NCBI RefSeq assembly: GCF_014650955.1
Contig: NZ_BMVY01000024.1
Coordinates: 87,450 to 151,449 of the forward strand
Length of the DNA: 64,000 nt
Origin: Streptomyces tauricus
Lineage (GTDB): Bacteria; Actinomycetota; Actinomycetes; Streptomycetales; Streptomycetaceae
Direction: 5' to 3'
The notes below the pieces were generated by a model. The model had not been told where the DNA came from. It saw only the letters and a program-made list of their open reading frames with translations, and ran no database searches. How positions within the stretch are numbered: the stretch's first letter is position 1; every line of letters begins with the position of its first letter. Position numbers and translations under genes: made by a program. This document shows positions 45,897 to 53,749 of this stretch, piece after piece.

Positions 45897-45954
45897 GACG
45901 GCTCCCGGCCCCCGGACCGGCCAAAACTCGCTGGGTGTTGTCAGTGCCGAAACG

Positions 45955-45960
45955 TAGGCT
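45955..45960 (+). promoter_or_regulatory. Candidate -10 hexamer of a leaderless promoter for the ABC exporter operon
   Basis: TAGGCT, then 8 nt, then ATG at 45969, with no Shine-Dalgarno sequence. It lies 58 bp past the sulfatase stop. Confidence 0.4.
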
Positions 45961-45968
45961 CGCTGCTG

Positions 45969-47837
45969 ATGCCAACCACACCTGCGCCCGCCGCCGCCGA
46001 GGGAACCGATGGGACCGAGCCCGCCGAGAGCCGTTCCGCCGTACGCAGCCTGCTGCGGCTGTGGCCTTACGTGCGGCCCGTGCGCGCACGGCTGGCCGCG
46101 GCGGCCGTCGTCGCGGTGGTCGCCTCCTGTACGGGGCTGGTGATCCCGCTCGTCCTGAAGTGGATCGTGGACGGGCCGGTGGCCGACCGGAGCACGGGCG
46201 GGGTGTGGCTCGGCGCGCTGTACCTGCTGCTGCTCGGGGTCGCGGAGGCGGTGCTCTTCGGACTCCGGCGGTGGCTGGTCGCCCGGCCGCTCGCCGGGGT
46301 CGAGGCGGCGATGCGGGCCGATCTGTACCGGCATCTGCAGCGGCTGCCCATCGCCTTCCACGACCGCTGGCCGTCGGGGCAGTTGTTGTCCCGGGGCACG
46401 ACGGATCTGATGCTGCTGCGGATGTTCCTGGCGTTCCCGCTGACGTTCCTGCTGGTCAACTCGGTGACGATCCTCGTGGGCGTCCTGATCATGCTGGCCC
46501 AGGACTGGACGCTCGGACTCGTGCTGCTCGCGCCCGCCCTGCCCGTGATGGTCGTCTGCTGGCTCTTCGAGAAGCGGTACTCGCGGGTCGCGCGGCAGGC
46601 ACAGGACCAGGTCGGCGATCTGACGACGCTCGTCGAGGAGAGCGTGCTCGGCATCCGGATCATCAAGGGGTTCGGCCGCCATCGCAGCCAGGCCCTCGCG
46701 TTCCGGGAGCTCTCCCGGACACTGCGCGGCACGGAGCTGGCCAAGGCGCGCCTGCTCGCCGGTATCTTCGCCGCCATCACGACCCTGCCCGAACTCGCCA
46801 TCGGCGCGGCCCTGGTGCTGGGCACGGTGCAGGTGGCCGACGGTTCCCTGTCGGCCGGCACACTCGTCGCGTTCCTGTCCACGGCCCTCGCCCTGCGCTG
46901 GCCCGTCGAGTCGATCGGCTTCCTGCTGGCCATGAGCCAGGAGGCGGCGACGGCCACGGAACGGTACTTCGAAGTCATGGACGCGACACCGGAGTCGGAC
47001 GCCATGCCGGAATCGGACGCCGCACCGGAGTCGGGCGCGGCGCGTGCCGAAGTGCTCCCGGGCGGCCCTGAGTCCACGACCGGCGGGCTCCGGTTCGAAG
47101 GGGTGCGGTTCCGGTATCCCGACGCGGAGAGCGGCAGCGTTCCCGTGCTCGACCGGATCGATCTGCACATACGCCACGGCGAGACCATGGCCCTCGTGGG
47201 CGGTACGGGCTCCGGCAAGACCACGCTGACCGCGCTCGTCCCCCGGCTGCACGAGGTCACCGCGGGCCGGATCACGCTGGACGGCGCGGACATCACCGCG
47301 ATGCCCCGGGACGAGCTGCGCGCCCTGGTCGCGGTCGCCTTCGAGGAGCCCACCCTCTTCTCCGCGGGTGTCGGCGAGAACGTCCTGATGGGCGCCCCGG
47401 ACACCGCGGGCGAGGCCGACCTGGCCCGCGCCCTGGCCGTCGCGCAGGCGGACTTCGTCCACGCGCTGCCGCACGGGACGGACACCGAGGTCGGCGAGCA
47501 GGGCCTCAGCCTCTCCGGCGGCCAGCGCCAGCGCCTGGCCCTGGCGCGCGCGGTCGTCGGCAACCCCCGCTTCCTCGTCCTGGACGACCCGCTCTCCGCC
47601 CTGGACGTCCACACGGAGGCCCTGGTCGAGGCGGCCCTGCGCCGCGTCCTCGCCGGGACGACCGCCCTGGTCGTGGCCCACCGCCCGTCCACGGTCCTGC
47701 TCGCCGACCGCGTCGCCCTGCTCTCCGGGGGCCGGATCACCGCCGTCGGCACCCACCACGAACTGCTGCGTACGAGCGCGGAGTACGCCTGGCTGATGTC
47801 GGGAAGGACAGAGAAGACCGAAAGGGAGAACCGATGA
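45969..47837 (+). CDS. ABC exporter half-transporter 1 (degenerate Walker B)
   Basis: A 622-aa ABC_membrane plus ABC_tran protein: six helices in about residues 40-320, then the nucleotide-binding domain. Walker A GGTGSGKTT and the signature LSLSGGQRQ are canonical, but the Walker B reads FLVLDDPLSALD, with Asp in place of the catalytic Glu, and the Q-loop is VAFEEPTLF, with Glu in place of Gln. The linker before the NBD holds an 18-bp repeat (ESDA-type). It is followed with ATGA overlap by partner 2. Motifs suggest it is the degenerate partner in a heterodimer. Substrate unknown. Confidence 0.9.
   Translation: MPTTPAPAAAEGTDGTEPAESRSAVRSLLRLWPYVRPVRARLAAAAVVAVVASCTGLVIPLVLKWIVDGPVADRSTGGVWLGALYLLLLGVAEAVLFGLRRWLVARPLAGVEAAMRADLYRHLQRLPIAFHDRWPSGQLLSRGTTDLMLLRMFLAFPLTFLLVNSVTILVGVLIMLAQDWTLGLVLLAPALPVMVVCWLFEKRYSRVARQAQDQVGDLTTLVEESVLGIRIIKGFGRHRSQALAFRELSRTLRGTELAKARLLAGIFAAITTLPELAIGAALVLGTVQVADGSLSAGTLVAFLSTALALRWPVESIGFLLAMSQEAATATERYFEVMDATPESDAMPESDAAPESGAARAEVLPGGPESTTGGLRFEGVRFRYPDAESGSVPVLDRIDLHIRHGETMALVGGTGSGKTTLTALVPRLHEVTAGRITLDGADITAMPRDELRALVAVAFEEPTLFSAGVGENVLMGAPDTAGEADLARALAVAQADFVHALPHGTDTEVGEQGLSLSGGQRQRLALARAVVGNPRFLVLDDPLSALDVHTEALVEAALRRVLAGTTALVVAHRPSTVLLADRVALLSGGRITAVGTHHELLRTSAEYAWLMSGRTEKTERENR
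46986..47039. repeat. 18-bp in-frame minisatellite, linker of ABC half-transporter 1
   Basis: Three units of ACACCGGAGTCGGACGCC-type sequence (46986-47003, 47004-47021, 47022-47039), encoding TPESDA, MPESDA and APESGA. Confidence 0.7.
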
Positions 47838-49711
47838 CGGCGCCCACGACCACCGCGCCGGCAGACGGCGGCAAGGACCGGTCGGCGGCCCCGCCGCCCC
47901 AGGACGGCGACCCCTTCGACCGCGACGCCCTGCCCGCTCCCCCGCGCGCCACGGCCGCCCTCCTGCGCTCCCTGCTCGCGCCGATGAAGGGCCGCGTCGT
48001 CCTCGCGGCGGTCCTCCTGCTGCTCCAGCAGGCGGCGGTGCAGGCGGGCCCGATGCTCGTGGCGTACGCGATCGACCGTGCCGTACCGGCCTTCCGCGCC
48101 GACGACAACGGCCCGCTGATCGCGGTGGCCGCCGCGTACGCGCTGTGCTCGGTGGCGGCCGGCGCCCTCCAGTGGGGCTTCGTCCTCACCTCGGCCCGTG
48201 TCAACCAGGACGTCCTGCTGGACCTGCGCGGCAGGATCTTCCGGCACGCGCAGGCGCTCAGCGTCGACTTCCACGAGCGCTACACCTCGGGCCGGCTCAT
48301 CTCCCGCTCCACGACGGACGTCGAGTCGCTGCGCGAACTGCTCAGCGAGGGCCTCCAGGAGCTCATCACCGTCATCCTGTCCTTCGTCTACATCTCCGCG
48401 ATGCTGCTCTGGCTGGACCTGGGCCTCGGCGCGGTCGCCGTCGCCTCGTTCATGCCGCTGTACCTGCTCATCCGGCTCTACCGGCACCGCGCCGGGCGGA
48501 TCTTCGCCGTCCGCTCGACCGCCATCGCCGCGGTCATCGTGAAGTTCGCGGAGACGATGAACGGCATCAGGCCCGTGCGCGCCTTCCGCCGCGAGGCCGT
48601 CAACGACTCGGCCTTCCACGCGCTCAACAGCCGTCACGAGCGCGTCAACGGCGACGCCATCCTGGAGATGGCCCGCTATGTCGTCGGCTCCCGCCTGGTC
48701 GCCAACACGGCGGTCGCGGGGATCGTGCTGTGGGGCGCGTACCGGGTGGCGTCCGGTTCCCTCGCGCTGGGCGTGCTGGCGGCGGCGGTGCTCTATCTGC
48801 GGCGCCTGTACGACCCGATCGACCGGCTCGGCATGTTCCTCAACTCGTACCAGTCGGCGGCGGCCTCGATGGAGAAGATCGCGGGGCTGCTGGCCCAGGT
48901 GCCCTCGGTGCCGGAGCCCGAGCGGCCCCGTGCGCTGCCCGCTCCCGCCTCCGAACTGCCGGGCCGGGAGGTCGTGTTCGACGACGTGCGGTTCGCGTAC
49001 CGGACGGGCGGCGAGGTGCTGCCCTCTTTCTCGCTGACGCTGCCGGCGGGCCAGACCGTCGCCGTGGTCGGCTCCACGGGCGCGGGCAAGTCGACGCTCG
49101 CCAAGCTCCTGGCCCGTTTCTACGACCCCACGACGGGCCGCGTCCTCCTCGACGGCGTGGACCTGCGCGAGCTGTCGGTGCCCGAACTGCGGCGCGGGGT
49201 GGTGATGGTGACGCAGGAGGCCTTCCTGTTCTCCGGCACGGTCGCCGAGAACATCGCCATCGGCCGCCCCGACGCCTCCCGCGAGGACATCGAGCGGGCC
49301 GCGAAGGCCATCGGCGCCCATGACTTCATCAGCTCCCTGCCGGACGGCTACGACACGGACGTACGCAAGAGGGGCGGGCGCATCTCGGCCGGTCAGCGCC
49401 AACTGGTCGCGTTCGCGCGGGCGTTGCTGGCCGACCCGGCGGTCCTGATCCTCGACGAGGCCACCAGTTCGCTGGACGTGCCGGGCGAACGGGCCGTCCA
49501 GCGGGCCATGCACACGGTCCTGCGCGGCCGTACGGCGGTGGTCATCGCCCACCGGCTGTCGACGGTCGAGATCGCCGACCGGGTCCTCGTCATGGAGCAC
49601 GGCCGCATCGTCGAGGACGGCAGCCCCGACCGGCTGATCACGGACACGGGCCGGTTCGCGGACCTGCACCAGGCCTGGCGGGACAGCCTCGTGCAGGGAC
49701 ACGCCGAGTGA
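47834..49711 (+). CDS. ABC exporter half-transporter 2 (altered signature)
   Basis: A 625-aa ABC_membrane plus ABC_tran protein. Walker A GSTGAGKST, Q-loop VMVTQEAFLFSG, Walker B VLILDEATSSLD with catalytic Glu, and H-loop VIAHRLST are all standard, but the signature is RISAGQRQ (SAGQ in place of SGGQ). With protein 1 it would form one canonical site (Walker A/B of 2 with the SGGQ of 1) and one degenerate site. Start ATG overlaps the preceding stop (ATGA). Confidence 0.91.
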   Translation: MTAPTTTAPADGGKDRSAAPPPQDGDPFDRDALPAPPRATAALLRSLLAPMKGRVVLAAVLLLLQQAAVQAGPMLVAYAIDRAVPAFRADDNGPLIAVAAAYALCSVAAGALQWGFVLTSARVNQDVLLDLRGRIFRHAQALSVDFHERYTSGRLISRSTTDVESLRELLSEGLQELITVILSFVYISAMLLWLDLGLGAVAVASFMPLYLLIRLYRHRAGRIFAVRSTAIAAVIVKFAETMNGIRPVRAFRREAVNDSAFHALNSRHERVNGDAILEMARYVVGSRLVANTAVAGIVLWGAYRVASGSLALGVLAAAVLYLRRLYDPIDRLGMFLNSYQSAAASMEKIAGLLAQVPSVPEPERPRALPAPASELPGREVVFDDVRFAYRTGGEVLPSFSLTLPAGQTVAVVGSTGAGKSTLAKLLARFYDPTTGRVLLDGVDLRELSVPELRRGVVMVTQEAFLFSGTVAENIAIGRPDASREDIERAAKAIGAHDFISSLPDGYDTDVRKRGGRISAGQRQLVAFARALLADPAVLILDEATSSLDVPGERAVQRAMHTVLRGRTAVVIAHRLSTVEIADRVLVMEHGRIVEDGSPDRLITDTGRFADLHQAWRDSLVQGHAE

Positions 49712-51606
49712 CCCTGAAACGGGTCGGTCCGGAGCAGGTCGGTCCCGAGCGCGGCGGTCCCGAGCGGGGCGGTCCCGAGCGGGGCGGTCCCGAGCGGCTG
49801 AGCCGTCTGGAGCGCTTCGCGTACGAGGATCCCGGCGTGCCGGATCTGCGGGGCGGCGGCCGGTACCTGTGGTGGCTGGTCACCCGGCAGCCGGGGCGGT
49901 CGGCGGCGGGCGCGGTGCTGGCCACCGTCTGGCTGGTGCTCATCGCGCTGACGCCGTATCTGCTGTCCCGGGCGATCGACGACGGGCTGGAGCCGGGCGA
50001 CCGGGTGGCGCTCGCCGGCTGGTCGGCCGCGCTGCTGGGCCTCGGCGTGTTCAACGCCGTGGTGGGCGTCCTGCGCCACCGCACGATGACCAAGGTCCGG
50101 ATGGACGCCAACTTCCGCTCGGTGAAGCTCGTCGTCGGGCAGGCGACCCGGCTGGGCGCCGGGCTGTCCCGGCAGACCGGCACCGGCGAGGTCGTCACGA
50201 TCGGCGTCGGTGACGTACTGACCATCAGCGGGGCCCTGACCGTCGTGGGGCCCGGCGTCGGCTCGGTCGCCGCCTACGTCGTCGTGGCGGGGCTGCTGCT
50301 GTCGGTCTCGCCGCCGCTGGCCGCGGTGGTCCTGATCGGCATCCCGGTGATCGTCGTGCTCATCGGCCCCCTGATGGGGCGGCTGCGCGGCACGGAGACC
50401 GAGTACCGCGAGCTGCAGGGCACGCTGACCGCGCGGATCGGGGACCTCGCGGGCGGGCTGCGGGTCCTCAACGGCCTCGGCGGGAAGGGGCTGTTCGCCG
50501 ACGCCTTCCGCCGGGACTCGCGACTGCTGCGGGACCAGGGGTACCGGGTCGGGTCCGTGACCAGCTGGCTGCAGGCGCTCGGGGTGGGGCTGCCGACCAT
50601 GTTCCTGGCCGTGGTGACCTGGCTGGCGGCCCGGCTCGCCGCCCAGGGCACGCTCACCGTCGGCGAGCTGGTGTCCGTGTACGGCTACGCGGCGGTCCTC
50701 GTGGGCCCGGTGGCGTTCTTCGTCGAGTGCGGGTACCAGATCAGCCGGGGCGTGGTGGCCGCCCGGCGCGTCGTACGTTTCCTGGCCCTGGAGCCCTTGA
50801 TATCGGACGGCTCCTCCGGCGACTCGGCTGCGCACCTCTCACTGGACGCCCCGGCGGAGCCCGCCGTGCTGCACGATCCGCAGTCCGGGGTGCGGGTGGT
50901 GCCGGGCGCGCTGACCGCGCTGGTCGGTGCCCGTCCCGCGGAGTCCGCCGCCGTGGTCGACCGGCTCGGCCGCTACACCGAGTCGGCGGCCACCTGGGGC
51001 GGTGTGCGGCTCGACGCGATCGCCCTGCCGCGCATACGGGAGCGCGTCCTGGTCGCCGACCACGAGGCCGACCTGTTCGCGGGCACCCTGCGCGAACTGC
51101 TCGCCGGCCGCCCGGACCTGGACGGCGCCGACGACGCGGCCGTCGGCAGGGCCGTGCACGCGGCCGTCGCGGACGACATCGTGCTCGGGCTGCCCGACGG
51201 GCTCGACTCGGCCGTGGACGCGCAGGGCCGCAGCCTCTCCGGGGGCCAGCGGCAGCGCGTACGTCTCGCGCGGGCCCTGCTCGCCGACCCCGAGGTGCTG
51301 CTCGCGGTCGAGCCCACCTCGGCGCTCGACGCGCACACCGAGGCCGCGGTCGCCGCCCGGCTGCGGGCCGCGCGCAGAGGCCGTACGACCCTCGTCACCA
51401 GCACCTCGCCGCTCGTGCTCGACCAGACGGACACCGTGTACTACCTGGTCGACGGCGAGGTCGCGGCCGTCGGCGGACATCGCGAACTCCTCGACAGGGA
51501 GCCGGGATACCGGGCGCTGGTGGCCCGCGACGCGGCCCCGGACGGCGGGGAGGCCGGGAAGACCGGCGCGCGCGACGCGCAAGAGCCTGAAGGGGCCGTG
51601 CGATGA
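49708..51606 (+). CDS. ABC exporter half-transporter 3 (NBD without Walker A lysine or Walker B)
   Basis: A 632-aa protein: six-helix domain (about residues 55-330) plus a nucleotide-binding domain in which Walker A reads VGARPAESAA (no GKS/T), the Q-loop is RVLVADHEADLF (no Gln) and Walker B is VLLAVEPTSALD (no Asp). The signature SLSGGQRQR is intact. It cannot hydrolyse ATP itself but can supply its signature to the partner. The N-terminus is a GGPER-type repeat. It starts with a GTGA overlap. Confidence 0.88.
   Translation: MTLKRVGPEQVGPERGGPERGGPERGGPERLSRLERFAYEDPGVPDLRGGGRYLWWLVTRQPGRSAAGAVLATVWLVLIALTPYLLSRAIDDGLEPGDRVALAGWSAALLGLGVFNAVVGVLRHRTMTKVRMDANFRSVKLVVGQATRLGAGLSRQTGTGEVVTIGVGDVLTISGALTVVGPGVGSVAAYVVVAGLLLSVSPPLAAVVLIGIPVIVVLIGPLMGRLRGTETEYRELQGTLTARIGDLAGGLRVLNGLGGKGLFADAFRRDSRLLRDQGYRVGSVTSWLQALGVGLPTMFLAVVTWLAARLAAQGTLTVGELVSVYGYAAVLVGPVAFFVECGYQISRGVVAARRVVRFLALEPLISDGSSGDSAAHLSLDAPAEPAVLHDPQSGVRVVPGALTALVGARPAESAAVVDRLGRYTESAATWGGVRLDAIALPRIRERVLVADHEADLFAGTLRELLAGRPDLDGADDAAVGRAVHAAVADDIVLGLPDGLDSAVDAQGRSLSGGQRQRVRLARALLADPEVLLAVEPTSALDAHTEAAVAARLRAARRGRTTLVTSTSPLVLDQTDTVYYLVDGEVAAVGGHRELLDREPGYRALVARDAAPDGGEAGKTGARDAQEPEGAVR
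49726..49800. repeat. 15-bp in-frame minisatellite, N-terminus of ABC half-transporter 3
   Basis: Five units of GGTCCCGAGCGGGGC-type sequence, the middle ones identical, encoding repeated GPER(G) pentapeptides. Confidence 0.75.
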
Positions 51607-53498
51607 GCACGCAGTTGCCGGTCGCAGAACCGGCCGACGTGCGGGCCGCCGCGGCCCGGCTGATCCGCGCGGACGGCCGCGCCTTCGCCGCCGTGCTCGT
51701 CCTGAACGCGCTGGCCGCCGCTGCCGGGCTGGCCGGCCCCTGGCTGCTCGGCCGCATCATCGACGAGGTCAGGGCCGGTGCCGGGGTCGCCGTCGTGGAC
51801 CGGCTGGCGCTCGTCATCGTGGTGTGCGCGCCCGCCCAGTTGCTGCTGGCGCGGGCCGCCCGGTTCGTGGGGCACCGGTTCGGGGAGCGGACGCTGGCGC
51901 GGGTGCGCGAGGAGTTCGTCGACCGGGCGCTGGCCCTGCCCGCGTCCGTCGTGGAGCGGGCGGGCACCGGCGATCTCACGGCCCGCGGCACCGCCGACGT
52001 CGCCGCGGTGGGCACGACCCTGCGCGACGCGGGGCCCGAACTGCTGATCTCCTCGGTGCAGGCGCTGTTCCTCATCGGCGCGGTCTTCGCCCTCGATCCG
52101 CTGCTCGGCGGCTGCGCGGTGCTCGCCCAGGCCGGTATCTGGTTCGCCCTGCGGTGGTATCTGCGCCGGGCCCGCCCCGCCTACCTCGCCGAGGGCGCCG
52201 CCACCTCGGAGGTCGCCGAGATCGTCTCGGCCACCACGTCCGGCGCGCGCACGGTCGAGGCGTTCGGGCTGCAACGGCGGCGCGTCACCGCGAGCCGGGA
52301 CGCCCTCGACGCGTCCCGCCGTACCCGGATGCACACGCTGAACCTGCGGTCGGTGTTCTTCCTGTCCGTGGAGATCTCGAACGTCCTGCCCGTGGCCGTC
52401 GTCCTGATGGTGGGCGGCGCCCTGCACGCGCGGGGCGCGATGAGCGTGGGCGCCGTGGTGGCTGCGGCCCTGTATCTGCGCCAGCTGGAGTCGCCGCTCG
52501 ACACGATCCTGATGCGGGTGGAGCAACTGCAGGCCAGCGGCGCGTCGTTCGCGCGGGTGGAGGGCCTCGCCCGGGCCCCGAGGAGCGGACCGGCGGGGTC
52601 GCCGTCGGAATCGGCAACGGACTCGGCATTGGGATCGGCATTGGGATCGGCATTGGGATCGGCAGCGGCATCGGCATCGGGATCGCCGTCGAAGTCCCCC
52701 GTCCCGGCGGACGACCGGATCGACGTGCGGCGGGTGCGGTACGCGTACGACCGCGGCGGTGAGGTGCTGCGCGGGGTCGACCTGACCGTACGGCCCGGCG
52801 AGCGGCTGGCCGTGGTGGGTCCCTCCGGCGCCGGGAAGACGACCCTGAGCCGGCTGCTCGCGGGCATCGACGTGCCGGGCTCCGGCACGGTGACGGTCGG
52901 CGGGGTGCCGGTCGCCGCCCTGGACCCGGAGCAGCTGCGGCGGCAGGTCGTGCTCGTCACCCAGGAGCACCACGTGTTCCTGGGCGCGGTCCGCGACAAC
53001 CTGCTCATCGCCGATCCGGCCGCCGACGACGCGGCGTTGTGGGCCGCGCTGGCGGCGGTCGGCGCCGACGACTGGGCCGGGGAACTGCCGGACGGGCTCG
53101 ACACGGAGCTGGGCCCCGGCGGCCGTCCCCCGGCCGCCGCTCACGCCCGGCCGCGGGGAGGTGCGCCCGTCGCGGACGGCTCGCGGGCCCAGCAACTGGC
53201 CCTGGCCCGGGTGGTGCTCGCCGACCCGCACACCCTGATCCTCGACGAGGCCACGGCGCTGCTCGACCCGGCCACCGCACGCCACACGGAGCGCGCGCTG
53301 GCCGCCGTGCTCGAAGGGCGGACCGTCATCGCCATCGCGCACCGTCTGCACACCGCGCACGACGCGGACCGGGTGGCCGTGATGGAGGAGGGCCGCATCA
53401 CCGAACTCGGCACCCACGAGGAGTTGGTGGCGGCCGGCGGCGCCTACGCGGCGCTGTGGAACTCGTGGCACGGCGAACGGTCCGCATACCGAACATGA
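51603..53498 (+). CDS. ABC exporter half-transporter 4 (canonical Walker motifs, lost signature)
   Basis: A 631-aa protein. Walker A GPSGAGKTT, Q-loop VLVTQEHHVF, Walker B TLILDEATALLD and H-loop IAIAHRLH are all intact, but the signature position reads VADGSRAQQLALAR, preceded by an insertion rich in Pro, Arg and Ala (RPPAAAHARPRGG). This is the reciprocal of protein 3: 4 brings the Walker motifs and 3 the signature, so the pair would have one working and one dead site. The TMD-NBD linker has a GSAL-type repeat. Starts with an ATGA overlap. Confidence 0.88.
   Translation: MSTQLPVAEPADVRAAAARLIRADGRAFAAVLVLNALAAAAGLAGPWLLGRIIDEVRAGAGVAVVDRLALVIVVCAPAQLLLARAARFVGHRFGERTLARVREEFVDRALALPASVVERAGTGDLTARGTADVAAVGTTLRDAGPELLISSVQALFLIGAVFALDPLLGGCAVLAQAGIWFALRWYLRRARPAYLAEGAATSEVAEIVSATTSGARTVEAFGLQRRRVTASRDALDASRRTRMHTLNLRSVFFLSVEISNVLPVAVVLMVGGALHARGAMSVGAVVAAALYLRQLESPLDTILMRVEQLQASGASFARVEGLARAPRSGPAGSPSESATDSALGSALGSALGSAAASASGSPSKSPVPADDRIDVRRVRYAYDRGGEVLRGVDLTVRPGERLAVVGPSGAGKTTLSRLLAGIDVPGSGTVTVGGVPVAALDPEQLRRQVVLVTQEHHVFLGAVRDNLLIADPAADDAALWAALAAVGADDWAGELPDGLDTELGPGGRPPAAAHARPRGGAPVADGSRAQQLALARVVLADPHTLILDEATALLDPATARHTERALAAVLEGRTVIAIAHRLHTAHDADRVAVMEEGRITELGTHEELVAAGGAYAALWNSWHGERSAYRT
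52625..52684. repeat. 12-bp in-frame minisatellite, linker of ABC half-transporter 4
   Basis: Three identical GGCATTGGGATC units (52625-52660) followed by two diverged units, encoding SALG repeats then a Ser/Ala run. Confidence 0.75.
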
Positions 53499-53517
53499 CC
53501 CTCCGGACAACGGAGGC

Positions 53518-53549
53518 TTTCCGGCCAACTTCCTGTCGCGCCCCTGACA
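53518..53549. promoter_or_regulatory. Conserved bipartite element upstream of M4 protease 1
   Basis: TTTCCGGCCAACTTCC, 11 nt, TGACA. The same element with the same spacing is found at 55957-55988 before the second protease. Its reverse strand reads TGGCCGGAAA, a 9 of 10 match to the published AdpA consensus TGGCSNGWWY as I remember it. It ends 200 bp before the TTG start. Confidence 0.55.
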
Positions 53550-53749
53550 GACGTGCCCATTCCCTGCCACCCTTCCCACGACCACCTCACAGCAACCTCA
53601 CAGAAATCGCTGTGGCGTGGTGCTCGGCTCTGCACGCAAGTGGCCCCACCCGCACGTGGTTCTGCGTTCCGTCTTGTTCTGCCCGGACGGCTCTCGACCG
53701 TCCGGTCCCCCCTGGCCACGCGTTCGTGGCCACGCAGAAGGAGTCCGTG

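Noticed and set aside
44283..47759. A 1158-codon open frame on the minus strand, and a 1211-codon one at 46067-49702
   Set aside because: They lie antisense to the sulfatase and ABC genes, with Arg/Gly/Asp/Val-heavy composition and no domains. High GC leaves such frames open by codon bias.
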